DNA from: Desertivirga xinjiangensis
GTDB lineage: Bacteria > Bacteroidota > Bacteroidia > Sphingobacteriales > Sphingobacteriaceae
Reading direction: 5' to 3'
Assembly: GCF_024436435.1 (NCBI RefSeq)
Contig: NZ_JAFMZP010000001.1
Location: 186,001 to 250,000 of the forward strand
DNA length: 64,000 nucleotides
In this document: positions 47,201 to 55,103 of the stretch, one piece after another
How positions within the stretch are numbered: position 1 is the first letter of the stretch
Layout of the letters: each line of letters starts with the position of its first letter
Notes under the pieces: generated by a model
What the model was told of the DNA's origin: nothing
The model's input: the letters and a program-made list of their open reading frames with translations, nothing else
Database searches by the model: none
Position numbers and translations under genes: made by a program

Positions 47201-47496
47201 CGATGATCTATCCTGCCAATGCGCAGCGGGAAAGGGTGTACAGCCAGAGTGAAGTGACGGTAGAGCGGGGAGATCATATCCGGCTGCAGGATATTAACCT
47301 GGGGTATTCGCTAAAGCCAGGCAGCTTTAAAAGGAGTGACCGGAATAAGCTTCCTTTCCGGCAGCTCGATCTGTTTTTGTATGCTAATAACCTGGGTATC
47401 CTTTGGCGGAAGAACAAAGCCGGGCTTGATCCGGATTACGGAAACAATATCCCGGCAGCAAAGAGCCTTTCGGCAGGAATACGGGCAAACTTTTAA
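44239..47496 (+). CDS. SusC/RagA-family TonB-linked outer-membrane protein
   Basis: A 1085-residue receptor: signal peptide, carboxypeptidase-like domain (ISGRILSNTDQEVLAGASIT), plug domain with the SusC signature SIWGARAGNGVVVITTKK at about residues 219-236, and a long barrel ending SAGIRANF. Such proteins form a pedal-bin transporter with the SusD lipoprotein encoded next, importing oligosaccharides or peptides. There is no polysaccharide lyase or glycosidase nearby; with the thioredoxin-like protein upstream, a peptide or metal-linked substrate is possible. High GC compared with surrounding genes. Confidence 0.95.
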   Translation: MKTPYVVLFTLFLLNLYPSHLNAQRQQHTISGRILSNTDQEVLAGASITVPGTGIHTTAGADGAFQLYLPADSAQIQISYIGFKTLKLLVHANTSSPLILKLQPSGAQLQQVTVSTGYQQLPLERVTGSFEVIDQKLYNRQVSTDVLSRLDAIASGVLFDKRGSAVNQNFSIRGISSLGSSTQRQPLYIVDNFPYEGDIRNLNPNEVEQITILKDAAASSIWGARAGNGVVVITTKKAGYNQPFRLSLQSNVTIGEKPDVFYAPQMSSASFIEAERFLFDKGFYNSALTNTRARPVISPVVELLAKHRAGQLSEGELNSQIAELASYDVRNDISRYLYRKSVNQQYALNLSGGSSSLHYTLSGGYDRNLQSQLSNDYQRTTLRSTVISKPVKKLELQAGLSYTATLARNYNTAINPGGGKSVIYPYARLADAEGNALALEKDYRLSFVDTAGKGRLLDWHYRPLEEAELADNASRIHDMVLNLGSRYQLLKSQRTELHTELRYQYERATTSSREHYSKDTYFARDLVNRYTQLSATSRTTIIPDGGILDLAEQVLDAHVARGQINYSGHLGGQHQLEALAGAEIRQRRSYSSSGRSYGYNDNFMSFKQTDLVNSYPIYANLLANTQVPANNAFSDVTSRFVSLFGNAAYTLKNRYILSSSIRKDASNLLGVATNQRGVPLWSAGLAWNLSRESFYTGTIQDLLPFIKLRASYGYSGNVDNSLSALTTIAYRQPLFNSSTGLPYAQVQNPPNPELRWEKVRMFNVGLDFASKGNRLQGSLELYNKRASDLLSLVASDITSGFSTLTRNSAAMRTRGADISLNTLILPGRFRWEAAALYSYSKNKVTKYYSKPSSFSFYVGEGTGISPLEGQPAYNVVSYRWAGLDPATGNPIAFLNGQPSQDYTAITGKTTLEDLVFHGDAVPPVYGSLRQSFSYGNISLSFNISGRFAYYFRRSTINYANLMVSWVGHPDYDKRWQQPGDELNTTVPSMIYPANAQRERVYSQSEVTVERGDHIRLQDINLGYSLKPGSFKRSDRNKLPFRQLDLFLYANNLGILWRKNKAGLDPDYGNNIPAAKSLSAGIRANF

Positions 47497-47529
47497 AGAA
47501 CAGGAAAGACATAAAGAAAAGACAATACG

Positions 47530-48894
47530 ATGAAGAAGACATATATAGCAAGATCGATTGCATTAATGATTTTAGCAGTTTCACTGCTGCTGGCTTCCTG
47601 CGAGAAGTACCTGGATCTGAAACCCAATAAGACGCTTTCAGTGCCGGCTACCGCCGGAGACCTGCAGGCCCTGCTGGATAACGAAACGGCGATGAACACC
47701 AATTACCCGGCAGCCGGGGATATCGCTTCGGATAACCTGATCCTGAACGCTGCCGACTGGGGCAAGCTGTTTTTTATCGACGACCGGAAAACCTATACCT
47801 GGGAAGGTGATGCCCAGGCTACCCAGGACTGGAGCAACGGTTATTACACCATCTTTAACGCTAATGCGGTGCTCGACCTGGTGGATAAGGCGGCTACCGG
47901 AGAGCAGCACAATATCCTGAAAGGCTCGGCGCTGTTTTTCCGGGGGCTGAGTCATTTTCAGCTGGCCCAGGTGTTTACCCTGCCTTATGATAAGGCTACA
48001 GCTGCCGCTACAGCGGGATTGCCTTTGAGACTGAGCTCGGATTTCAACGATAAGACGGTGCGATCCAGCTTGGAGCAAACCTACAACCAGATCAGGAACG
48101 ACCTGGAACAGGCGGCAGGCTTGCTGCCTGTAAGCAGCGCGTATAAAACCCGGCCGGCAGGGGCAGCGGCTTTTGCGGTACTGGCCAGGCTGAACCTGGT
48201 GCTGGAGGATTATGCCGCGGCAGGCCGCTGGGCGGATTCCTGCCTGGCGCTGCAAAGCAGTTTGCTGGATTACAACCTGCTGAGTGCTTCGGCCGCCAAT
48301 CCTTTTACGCTGTTTAATCAGGAAGTGATCTTTCATGCGATCAATAAGGGTAACTCGGGGGTATTTGTAGCTAATGTAGCCAGGGTTGACAGGGAGCTGT
48401 ATGCTGCTTATGATGGGGATGACTTGCGGAAGGGCTTGTTTTTTACGGTAGGAGCAGACCAGGGTGTGTTCTTTAAGGGAGATTATGCCGGGAAGAACAA
48501 CGGGAGTTTGTTTGCCGGGATCACCACCAGTGAAATGTACCTGATGCGGGCAGAGTGTTATGCCAGGGAGGGGAAGAAGGAGGAAGCACTGGAATGGCTG
48601 AATAAGCTGCTGATCAAGCGGAGGAGGGCAAGCAGCTTTGTACCTTTTACTGCCGCTACTGCGGAAGAGGCACTGGGGCTGATCCTACAGGAGCGGCGGA
48701 AGGAGCTGGTGTTCAGGAGCGGGCTGCGCTGGATGGATCTGAGGCGACTGAACCGGGATGCCAGGTTTGCGGTGACGCTGAGAAGGGTGCTGGATGGGAA
48801 GGAGTATGTGCTGGGACCGGGGCATAAGCGGTATGCGTTCCTGATCCCGGAGGTGGTAGTGACGGAGACTGGGGTGGGGCAGAATGAGCGATAG
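47530..48894 (+). CDS. SusD/RagB-family nutrient-binding lipoprotein
   Basis: A 454-residue lipoprotein with lipobox LLLASC (Cys at about residue 24) followed by EKYLDLKPNKTLSVP, the typical SusD start. TPR-like helices (LKGSALFFRGLSHFQLAQVF) and the C-terminal EEALGLILQERRKELVFRSG-then-RWMDLRRLN motif identify the family. It caps the SusC barrel and binds the substrate at the cell surface. It is 33 bp after susC on the same strand. Confidence 0.95.
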   Translation: MKKTYIARSIALMILAVSLLLASCEKYLDLKPNKTLSVPATAGDLQALLDNETAMNTNYPAAGDIASDNLILNAADWGKLFFIDDRKTYTWEGDAQATQDWSNGYYTIFNANAVLDLVDKAATGEQHNILKGSALFFRGLSHFQLAQVFTLPYDKATAAATAGLPLRLSSDFNDKTVRSSLEQTYNQIRNDLEQAAGLLPVSSAYKTRPAGAAAFAVLARLNLVLEDYAAAGRWADSCLALQSSLLDYNLLSASAANPFTLFNQEVIFHAINKGNSGVFVANVARVDRELYAAYDGDDLRKGLFFTVGADQGVFFKGDYAGKNNGSLFAGITTSEMYLMRAECYAREGKKEEALEWLNKLLIKRRRASSFVPFTAATAEEALGLILQERRKELVFRSGLRWMDLRRLNRDARFAVTLRRVLDGKEYVLGPGHKRYAFLIPEVVVTETGVGQNER

Positions 48895-48907
48895 GGTTGG
48901 TTGATCG

Positions 48908-49023
48908 CGAGTCTGGAGACTCGAAGATATGAGTTCGGAGTTCGGAAACTCCGAACAGCGGTCGAGCATAGGCTAGAAGGTGCCGGAAGGCGTATCAGTG
49001 GAGTTTCGTTTAGAAACTCCACT
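48908..49023. repeat. Cluster of three palindromic repeat units after susD
   Basis: CGAGTCT-GG-AGACTCG (48908-48923), GTTCGGAGTT-CGGA-AACTCCGAAC (48933-48956) and AGTGGAGTTTC-GTTTA-GAAACTCCACT (48997-49023) follow each other in the gap after susD. All share the GAGT/ACTC core of the dispersed family and could fold into successive hairpins that end or protect the transcript. Confidence 0.8.
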
Positions 49024-49045
49024 ATAAATACTTTGATCAATTATT

Positions 49046-49297
49046 ATGGAAACTAACATATCAAGTCCCGAAAGATCTTTAGAGGTTTTAGAGTTAATGG
49101 AGAAGTTTTTCAGGAGATATCCGCCTGAAAAGGCAGAACGAATACTCTCGAATTGGATTTCTTTTTACACTATAGCTGGTTTTGTCCGGTTCCCTGAGGA
49201 TATCCAGGAGTTTGCTGACTTTATCGAACAATTACATGAACTGGAACAGGCTGTGGATGAGGTTGATGACGCAGATAAGCGCCGGCGTGTGCATTAG
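49046..49297 (+). CDS. Hypothetical acidic protein, 83 aa
   Basis: An 83-residue helical, acidic protein (METNISSPERSLEVLELMEK, FFRRYPPEKAERILSNW). No family recognised. It starts 23 bp after the third palindrome and overlaps the convergent gene at 49294 by four bases. Size and charge would suit an immunity or antitoxin protein; this is speculative. Confidence 0.6.
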   Translation: METNISSPERSLEVLELMEKFFRRYPPEKAERILSNWISFYTIAGFVRFPEDIQEFADFIEQLHELEQAVDEVDDADKRRRVH

Positions 49298-49533
49298 TTA
49301 ATTGGTTCAAGATAGGTATCTATCACTTCGATTGGATATCCGTTGTCATCGTAACGATATTCTACCAAAGCAAGAAATACTTCACCGGTTGGAAGCTCTT
49401 TACGAAGGTATCCTCCGTCACTGCTTTGTTTAGAATAGTAGGGGTTTCCTAATTCAAATGCTCGTTGCCTTCCAAACTCATGAAGGTTGTTTAAATTTTG
49501 GAGTATTTTCTCAACTTTACCTGGCGCTTTCAT
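49294..49533 (-). CDS. Hypothetical protein, 79 aa
   Basis: Start MKAPGKVEKILQNLNNLHEF at 49533 is preferred; an ATG nine codons further out (49560) would add a hydrophobic stretch. The middle has RAFELGNPYYSKQSSDGGYL and VEYRYDDNGYPIEVIDTYLE. It shows no known domain. The gene is convergent with the 83-aa gene, with their ends overlapping. Confidence 0.6.
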   Translation of the reverse strand: MKAPGKVEKILQNLNNLHEFGRQRAFELGNPYYSKQSSDGGYLRKELPTGEVFLALVEYRYDDNGYPIEVIDTYLEPIN

Positions 49534-49689
49534 AAGATTTAAGCTATACCAAATATACAAATTCAGGAGTTGGTGGTCAGGTTTAGTTGTTTAAGGTTAC
49601 CTCTCAACTCCTTTCGTATTAATGATACATTTACAAAATGCGAAGAAAGCTTAACTTCCTACAGCTCCAGAGTATTCAGTTCAACAAAA

Positions 49690-50025
49690 ATGGGCAGTTT
49701 TTATAAACTATTAATCGAATGTGACCGACAAAAGAGGGAAAAGATTGACCACTTGTTGGGAGTGTCAAATGAAGATCCAGCTATAGGATGGAGTCTGATA
49801 TTTGAGGAAGACTCGCCCAATTTTACGAAAGCACTTGATATTTTTATTGATTTAATATCAAGGAATCTTAATGAATTGAGAGAAATTGATGTTTCTCCAG
49901 ATCACATAAGTTTTTGGTACATGTATGAATACGAGCAGCAATGTAACATGGAGTTTGCTGCGAGTATTACTAAAGGTATCGGAGACTTAGGTATTGTATT
50001 CTGTATTTCTTGCTGGCAGAAATGA
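49690..50025 (+). CDS. Hypothetical protein, 111 aa
   Basis: Start at 49690 (MGSFYKLLIECDRQKREKID) follows a stretch with promoter-like AT richness; an open frame extends upstream to 49570 but reads unlike protein. The product has acidic patches and aromatic clusters (ISFWYMYEYEQQCNMEFAAS). It resembles immunity-type proteins in size and style, but no toxin is adjacent. Function unknown. Confidence 0.55.
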   Translation: MGSFYKLLIECDRQKREKIDHLLGVSNEDPAIGWSLIFEEDSPNFTKALDIFIDLISRNLNELREIDVSPDHISFWYMYEYEQQCNMEFAASITKGIGDLGIVFCISCWQK

Positions 50026-50205
50026 CAAAATAAACTGCTGAAAGATTGGAAACTGTATATTCTTTTTATTATTTGGATATCAGAATCCGAAGGAACATCG
50101 ATATTCTATGGTACTTCTTACCTTTTGTAGGTTTATATACGGCCATATAGGTAATTATACAGTTAAAGCAGCTTAGCGGGGATTGGCTTAAAGTCAGAGG
50201 GGAAG

Positions 50206-50222
50206 GTAAGTCGGAGACTTAC
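50206..50222. repeat. Palindromic repeat unit
   Basis: GTAAGTC-GGA-GACTTAC, perfect 7-bp arms, in the 294-bp gap between two small hypothetical genes. Related in form to the GAGTC palindromes elsewhere. No gene is seen in this gap. Confidence 0.55.
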
Positions 50223-50319
50223 TACTAACAGGAGAAAGATAAACACTCCTATAAGTATTTGTTACCATAGAAGCGGCGGTTTCACTTGGGGTAGCAGTTT
50301 TCCCTATAGTTTCAAAAAA

Positions 50320-50796
50320 ATGAGAATAGATTACACTAAGGAAATTCAGGAATTACAAACTGAAATTAAAGAAGCAAAATCACCAGATAGTGCCGCCTTG
50401 ATTAAGCAGACATTTATAATTTGGTACTTACTGGTTGAAGGAAATACTGACATTGAAGAAGACTATCTTCAACAGCTTTTAAATAGAAACATGGTGCTTA
50501 TCAATAAGTTTTATTCAAAAAAACCTGAGTTGTTATTTCTTCAAGGTTGGATGATAAAGATAAGTCCCTGGCATTTCAATTTAGAATCTGATGACATTGG
50601 TGATAAATATTTGAAATTAGCCTATAAGTATAACCCAGACAATCTATTATTTAAATGGGCCCTGCCGGAGGAATCACATATGACCAAAACGGATGCTGAA
50701 AGGTTAGAAGCTTCAATTTTAGAAAATTTGAATAAGTTCTACATAAATTACAGGCCTATTCAAGAATACTTTCAGAATGTAGTGGGAAGAAAATAA
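50320..50796 (+). CDS. Hypothetical protein, 158 aa
   Basis: A 158-residue helical, TPR-like protein (LIKQTFIIWYLLVEGNTDIE, LLFLQGWMIKISPWHFNLES, KYLKLAYKYNPDNLLFKWAL). The last segment, with a position-in-chain feel, resembles tetratricopeptide immunity proteins. No signal peptide. It ends before a strong bidirectional terminator. Confidence 0.6.
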   Translation: MRIDYTKEIQELQTEIKEAKSPDSAALIKQTFIIWYLLVEGNTDIEEDYLQQLLNRNMVLINKFYSKKPELLFLQGWMIKISPWHFNLESDDIGDKYLKLAYKYNPDNLLFKWALPEESHMTKTDAERLEASILENLNKFYINYRPIQEYFQNVVGRK

Positions 50797-50813
50797 GCTT
50801 TGCATTAAAGGAG

Positions 50814-50850
50814 CTAATTTTATGGGGTCATGTAGCCCCCATAAAATTAG
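50814..50850. terminator. Strong bidirectional terminator
   Basis: Perfect 14-bp arms CTAATTTTATGGGG (50814-50827) and CCCCATAAAATTAG (50837-50850) around a 9-base loop, placed exactly between two convergent genes (ending at 50796 and 50857). Confidence 0.88.
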
Positions 50851-50856
50851 AAGAAA

Positions 50857-51156
50857 TTAGTTTTTAAGGAAAACATCGGCCTGATTGGTTTCCCTGTTTT
50901 CAATGCGGCTTTGTTGTCCTTCGCTGAATTGCGGGTGTCCCATGTTTAGGGGATCCTCCTCAGCTACGATGCCACAAATGTTACTTCCAGTAGCACAAGA
51001 GCCTACGGTTCCGGCCACATAGCTGTCAGCATCGGTTTCAGATCCAAGAGCGGGGTTGTACACCCATTGGTCTGAATCTCTAACGGTGGCAGCGGTTGAA
51101 ATGGCAAATGTTAGTCCCAGGACGAGGGCTAAAACATTCATGTTGATCTTCTTCAT
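50857..51156 (-). CDS. DUF6520-family small secreted protein
   Basis: A 99-residue protein with a signal peptide (MKKINMNVLALVLGLTFAIS) followed by a short mature part with two Cys (GSCATGSNICGIVAEEDPLN). This fits the DUF6520 family, small exported Bacteroidota proteins usually next to a MauE-like membrane protein, as here. Function unknown. The two Cys (VGSCATGSNIC) could form a disulfide, which would fit the redox-linked neighbour. Confidence 0.82.
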   Translation of the reverse strand: MKKINMNVLALVLGLTFAISTAATVRDSDQWVYNPALGSETDADSYVAGTVGSCATGSNICGIVAEEDPLNMGHPQFSEGQQSRIENRETNQADVFLKN

Positions 51157-51255
51157 TGTAATAGAATTTGTTTGTTTTGTGTATGCCTACTCTTTTCTGC
51201 AGGTTTTCGGCGATCCCTGTTGTCCGGTGCCCCGGGCGTTGTTGCAACAATATTT

Positions 51256-51711
51256 TTATAAGGGAACCTCATGAGGCTCCGGATGCCTGATCTTTGCTGA
51301 AGTCAGTAGTATTCCTGCGATGGATATTCCTGTAAAGAACAGGTTAAAAACCAGGTGCTGGCCCCAGCTCAACTTTTCGATAATGCCCCCACAACTGCAG
51401 GGTACTTGCCCAAACAGGCCAGTTATAATGAGGAGGATATAGATGCTGAAGGCGCTGATGAGTCCGAGGGAGATGATAAGCCCGGCTTTTACGGTTCTTG
51501 TAAAGCACAACAAGGCTGCGGTGATCAATTCTGTCAGAGGTACCAGCCAGGCAAGCGCTATGGAGATGTTCTTTGGAAATACCTGGCTAAGCATCTGGTT
51601 CTTGCTACTTTCAAAGTCAAGCAGCTTTGCCATGGCGGCATAGGTCCATAGCAGCACCAACAGGAAGATGATTAAACTTAAGCTGTTTTTCTTATGGAGA
51701 TCCTTTAGCAT
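51256..51711 (-). CDS. MauE/DoxX-like redox-associated membrane protein
   Basis: A 151-residue protein with four membrane spans (SLIIFLLVLLWTYAAMAKLL, ISIALAWLVPLTELITAALL, AGLIISLGLISAFSIYILLI, HLVFNLFFTGISIAGILLTS). The CSCGG motif between spans three and four is the hallmark of MauE-type proteins, thought to pass or protect disulfides. It lies upstream of the DUF6520 gene, a common pairing. In the 99 bp between them a further short Cys-rich frame follows the stop codon. Confidence 0.88.
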   Translation of the reverse strand: MLKDLHKKNSLSLIIFLLVLLWTYAAMAKLLDFESSKNQMLSQVFPKNISIALAWLVPLTELITAALLCFTRTVKAGLIISLGLISAFSIYILLIITGLFGQVPCSCGGIIEKLSWGQHLVFNLFFTGISIAGILLTSAKIRHPEPHEVPL

Positions 51712-51794
51712 GCCCCAAAGAAAAATGCTTCAGGGGCCAAAGAATGGCCTGAAGGATTTTAGACAAAAATTTTTTAGACAGATTAAAGGACATA

Positions 51795-52004
51795 CTACTC
51801 CCGCTCTATCTTCAGCACAAACCGCTTAAGTGTGTAAGAATACCGGATATCATGTCCCTTAAGACGAAGGTGGCTCAGCATACGCTTGATAGTCCGGCTG
51901 CTGCAATCCATCTTTCGGGCAGCTTCGCTAACTGAAATCAACCTTCCTTTTAATGCCATCTCATGCAAATATTTCAATCGTTCCTCGTAGGTAAAGTAAT
52001 CCAT
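51795..52004 (-). CDS. Small HTH protein, 69 aa
   Basis: Start MDYFTYEERLKYLHEMALKG at 52004 is preferred to the ATG eight codons earlier. A helix-turn-helix is clear in LISVSEAARKMDCSSRTIKR followed by MLSHLRLKG, an HTH_11/DeoR-like unit. It would bind DNA alone. It lies just upstream of the MauE-like gene and may control that small operon. Confidence 0.72.
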   Translation of the reverse strand: MDYFTYEERLKYLHEMALKGRLISVSEAARKMDCSSRTIKRMLSHLRLKGHDIRYSYTLKRFVLKIERE

Positions 52005-52218
52005 GGGCGTGAAAATATTTTTAGTCAAAAGAAAACATTGGAGGGGCCAAAATATGTCCCCGTCAATGTTGTTTAGTCCGTACGTGCATGATGTTTCAGA
52101 AATAGATTAGGAGCTTAACGTTTACAAGATAATAAAGAGAGAGGGCAGCTTTCAATATTTTCCATCAAAGCCTTTGGCTTCTCTTTGAAATACAGTGTTT
52201 AGTGGGATGAAATAGAAA

Positions 52219-52239
52219 ACCGGAGTCTTCGACTCCGGT
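52219..52239. repeat. Palindromic repeat unit after LytTR gene
   Basis: ACCGGAGTC-TTC-GACTCCGGT with perfect 9-bp arms, 36 bp beyond the end of the LytTR gene. Same GGAGTC core as the units at 15735 and 48908; probably also ends transcription. Confidence 0.7.
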
Positions 52240-52274
52240 AACTCAACAGCCTGATCATATCACACAATTCCGGT

Positions 52275-53165
52275 TTACTTGCGCTTACCCAGCAACAGTG
52301 TCCGGCCATCAATAATCTCGGAGAGCTCTTGCTTGTAGGCTGCACCGATATTTATCTTTACTCCGCCATCCAGGACCACGCTCCCTACATCTGCCAACTT
52401 AATATACCTGAGGTTGATGATATAGCTTTTCTGGATCCTGAAAAAGTTCTCAGGAAGTTCTTCCAGAATAGCGCCCATGCTGGTAAGGATTAGTTTCTTT
52501 GTCCCGTCAGAAAACACCAGGGATACATAGTTTTCCTCTCCCTCGATATATATCAGCAGACTAAGGTCAATCCGTTCGCGCTTGGTGCCATTTTTAATAT
52601 AACAAATCGTATCCCCCGATTCGAGCATGCGCGTACGCGGCTTCGATTTGGTACTGATCAGGGTGGTAAGTTCATTCAGCTTGCTGAGGGTAACATTGTA
52701 TCTACTGAATAACCAGTAAATAAATCCCATGGTAAAGAAGATCCCTCCCCGGTAAAATATGAATGCCGTAAAAGCGGGCAGATCCTTACCAGCAGAGTAG
52801 TAGGGCAAATTGGCAGCTTCAAAAATGAGTGCCAAACTTCTCCTAAGCAGGATATAAATGACGAACTCCAGAATGATCAATAGAAAGAATAGCGACGCTG
52901 ATTTCTTACGCCAGCAGGGGCGGAAAACGCAGTAGATAGTGGTATAACAGAAAGCAATATTGATGAGATAATTGCAAACAATATCCGGAAAAAAGTAGAA
53001 AGAACCTCCAGTGAAGTGGAGGATTAATAGTTCATACAGCATAAAAATCAGCCAGAAGGCAATATGAAAAAGGGGCTTGTTAAGGGATTTACTCAGGGGA
53101 TTAGCGGGATCATGATCAATAGGTTGATTAATGGGGTTACTAATGGGCTTAGGGTAAGTGTTCAT
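52275..53165 (-). CDS. LytTR-type regulator with membrane sensor half
   Basis: A 296-residue protein (start MNTYPKPISNPINQPIDHDP at 53165; an upstream ATG at 53231 would add a non-signal stretch). The N-terminal 150 residues contain four membrane spans (FHIAFWLIFMLYELLILHFT, YLINIAFCYTTIYCVF, FFLLIILEFVIYILL, IFYRGGIFFTMGFIYWLF). The C-terminal 100 residues are a LytTR DNA-binding domain (LSLLIYIEGEENYVSLVFSD, ENFFRIQKSYIINLRYIKLA). Such proteins read membrane signals and bind DNA directly. Confidence 0.9.
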   Translation of the reverse strand: MNTYPKPISNPINQPIDHDPANPLSKSLNKPLFHIAFWLIFMLYELLILHFTGGSFYFFPDIVCNYLINIAFCYTTIYCVFRPCWRKKSASLFFLLIILEFVIYILLRRSLALIFEAANLPYYSAGKDLPAFTAFIFYRGGIFFTMGFIYWLFSRYNVTLSKLNELTTLISTKSKPRTRMLESGDTICYIKNGTKRERIDLSLLIYIEGEENYVSLVFSDGTKKLILTSMGAILEELPENFFRIQKSYIINLRYIKLADVGSVVLDGGVKINIGAAYKQELSEIIDGRTLLLGKRK

Positions 53166-53410
53166 GGGGTAAATTTTCTTAAAGGGTGGATTGATTTTTA
53201 ACACTAAGTTAATTTGGCAGGTACGTTTCACATATGATATAGATCATTTCATGGAATTTTTTTGGAAAAAACCTTTCAAATAGCTGAATCTTGAAGAAAA
53301 TTTTTTTTCATACGAAGTAACCGGTGTTTTTACCAGAAAAAATCAAGATGTCCGATTAATTAAGAGTGACCTGGCAGAATTCATCAGAGCTTCATTAAAA
53401 ACAATTAATA

Positions 53411-53608
53411 ATGAAAGTAGATGTAACAAGGATTATTCTCTGTGCCAAGGATATAGAGAATATTACAGGCAGAAAACGTACCTATGCCCAGAAAACTTAC
53501 AAAGACATTTGTGTTTGTTACGGCAGGAAGAAATACCAGGGCATAACAGTCGATCAATTTTGTGAGTATATGGGGCTGAGAAGGGAAGATATTGAGAAGT
53601 TTTTATAG
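53411..53608 (+). CDS. Small conserved-type protein, 65 aa
   Basis: A 65-residue basic protein with a helix-turn-helix feel (CAKDIENITGRKRTYAQKTY, QGITVDQFCEYMGLRREDIE). It may be a small DNA-binding protein of excisionase style. It is followed by a stable hairpin at 53624. Function unknown. Confidence 0.6.
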   Translation: MKVDVTRIILCAKDIENITGRKRTYAQKTYKDICVCYGRKKYQGITVDQFCEYMGLRREDIEKFL

Positions 53609-53623
53609 GAATTTAAAGATTTG

Positions 53624-53644
53624 AACCGGGCGACTGGCCCGGTT
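53624..53644 (+). terminator. Hairpin after the 65-aa gene
   Basis: AACCGGGC-GACTG-GCCCGGTT, perfect 8-bp GC-rich arms, 15 bp after the stop. No T-run follows. Confidence 0.6.
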
Positions 53645-53842
53645 AAGCAGTCCGTAGTCTGCAGCACACCTCCCTTACTACAACCCCTGGATGTGATTTT
53701 TACATTTGTCAAGCCTATTCAGTAAAGCATTCGCTTCTCTTCGCTGATGTCAAGCTTATTCCGTATAACATTTTTTTGAACTGACTCGAGCAGTCTCAAA
53801 CAATCTCCGGAAATCCTTCCCAAAACCATGCAGAGCGCTACC

Positions 53843-53995
53843 GAAAAGGTTCGGAAAGGATTATCCCTAAGTAGCGGAAGCCTTCGGGGTTTCTTCGGGA
53901 AGGCTTCGGAAAAACCTACCCTTTCTTCGGGAAGTGTTCGGGAAGGCTTCGGAAAATAGCGAAGCCGCTTCGGGAAACCTTCGGAAAAGACTGAA
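53843..53995. repeat. CTTCGGRAA direct-repeat tract
   Basis: About nine irregularly spaced copies of CTTCGGGAA/TTCGGAAAA in roughly 150 bp, mixed with a few inverted GAAG units. It occupies the first part of the 767-bp gap 53609-54375, which otherwise has no gene. The units could pair with each other in RNA. Confidence 0.75.
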
Positions 53996-54084
53996 GCGCC
54001 CGGCCTGCTTTCCCGAACTTTTCCGGTATTTAGGGATAGCTCTTCTCAGATACTATCGAACAAAAACGCCCCGTTACCAGAAGC

Positions 54085-54290
54085 CGGTAAAATAACGCAA
54101 ATATCGTAAACAGCGCAGATGGTTAAAATTACCGTAAATGCCGCAAACATCTTAAAACGACGTAAAGAGTTGAAAAGCGTGTAAAGAATCGAAAACGCCG
54201 TAAACAACGAAAACAACAAAAAACAACGAAAACACCGAAAAACAACTTAATTAAACGCAATTGCCGTAAACGCCGTAAAAAACGCAGCCC
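54085..54290. repeat. Periodic CGTAAA/CGAAAAC A-tract repeat
   Basis: Some 15 short units such as CGTAAA, CGAAAAC and CGCAAA recur roughly every 10-13 bp across 200 bp just upstream of the first DUF6266 gene. Helical-repeat spacing of A-runs is what makes DNA curved. The role is open. Confidence 0.75.
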
Positions 54291-54375
54291 CATTTTTATC
54301 CTCCCTATGTTTGTTTCGGATCAGTTACGTAACGCATCCTTAACAGAATGTTTAATCTTTTAAATTTTTAAAACA

Positions 54376-55011
54376 ATGGGAATTATTAAAAAAGGAGCCA
54401 ACGGCGGATTTTCCGGCAAAGCGGGTTCCGTTGTCGGAAGTAGTTGGAAAGATATCGACTACATCAAGGGTTTACCAAAAAAGAGCAGCAAGCCGGCAAG
54501 CCAGTCGCAGCTGGAGCAGCAGGCTCGTTTTGCTTTGGCTGTTAAAGTTTTGCAGCCCATTACCTCCCTGCTCAGCGAGGGATTTAAGGGCCAAAACAGT
54601 GGCAAAGCCACGGGTTACAATATGGCCTTGCAGCATTTTCTCAGTCATGCAATCACAGGAGCTTACCCTGCCTTTACAGTTGACTACAAAAACATGCTGA
54701 TCAGCAAGGGCAGCCTTACTAAACCTGCCAGTGTGACCCTGGCTGCTGATGCCGGCAGTTTAACGATCACCTGGAGCGTGCTTCTTTCAAAGTACGGGGC
54801 TTTCAGTGATGATGAGGCAATAGTACTGGTTTACAATCCGGCAAAGAACATCTATTTACCGGCCGAGGGTTCAACCCGCGCCGACGGTGAATTGCAGCTG
54901 GATATCCCTGAAGATTTTGATGGTGACACCTTACACGTGTTCCTCTTCTTTACCAACAGGGATGGTTCGAAGAATTCTGAGAGCCTTTACGCTGGTCAGA
55001 TAGTCGTCTAA
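54376..55011 (+). CDS. DUF6266-family protein (1)
   Basis: A 211-residue protein starting MGIIKKGANGGFSGKAGSVV then GSSWKDIDYIKGLPKKS, the family's glycine-rich opening. The body is beta-rich (TLAADAGSLTITWSVLLSKY). DUF6266 proteins occur in small tandem sets in Pedobacter-like genomes and their role is unknown. No signal peptide. The second copy lies 92 bp downstream, and a lysis-cassette-like set follows, so release by lysis rather than secretion is conceivable. Confidence 0.88.
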   Translation: MGIIKKGANGGFSGKAGSVVGSSWKDIDYIKGLPKKSSKPASQSQLEQQARFALAVKVLQPITSLLSEGFKGQNSGKATGYNMALQHFLSHAITGAYPAFTVDYKNMLISKGSLTKPASVTLAADAGSLTITWSVLLSKYGAFSDDEAIVLVYNPAKNIYLPAEGSTRADGELQLDIPEDFDGDTLHVFLFFTNRDGSKNSESLYAGQIVV

Positions 55012-55103
55012 AGCCTTTGGCATTCACATCCGGGAGCTGGTTGCAGACCGGCTCCCTATGTAAAGTTTAAAAATCAGTTTAATTAATCGAAAAATTTAAA
55101 GTC

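Noticed and set aside
44875-47277. Long minus-strand open frames opposite susC
   Set aside because: They are a result of the high GC content of susC; the plus strand has clear family motifs throughout.
51172-51255. Cys-rich frame (YCCNNARGTGQQGS...) directly after the MauE-like stop codon
   Set aside because: In frame with the MauE-like gene beyond its TAA, and could be a peptide, but there is no start codon and read-through cannot be shown from sequence.
54085-54290. Possible CRISPR-like array
   Set aside because: Units are only 6-7 bp with 4-6 bp gaps; there are no spacers of proper length and no cas genes.
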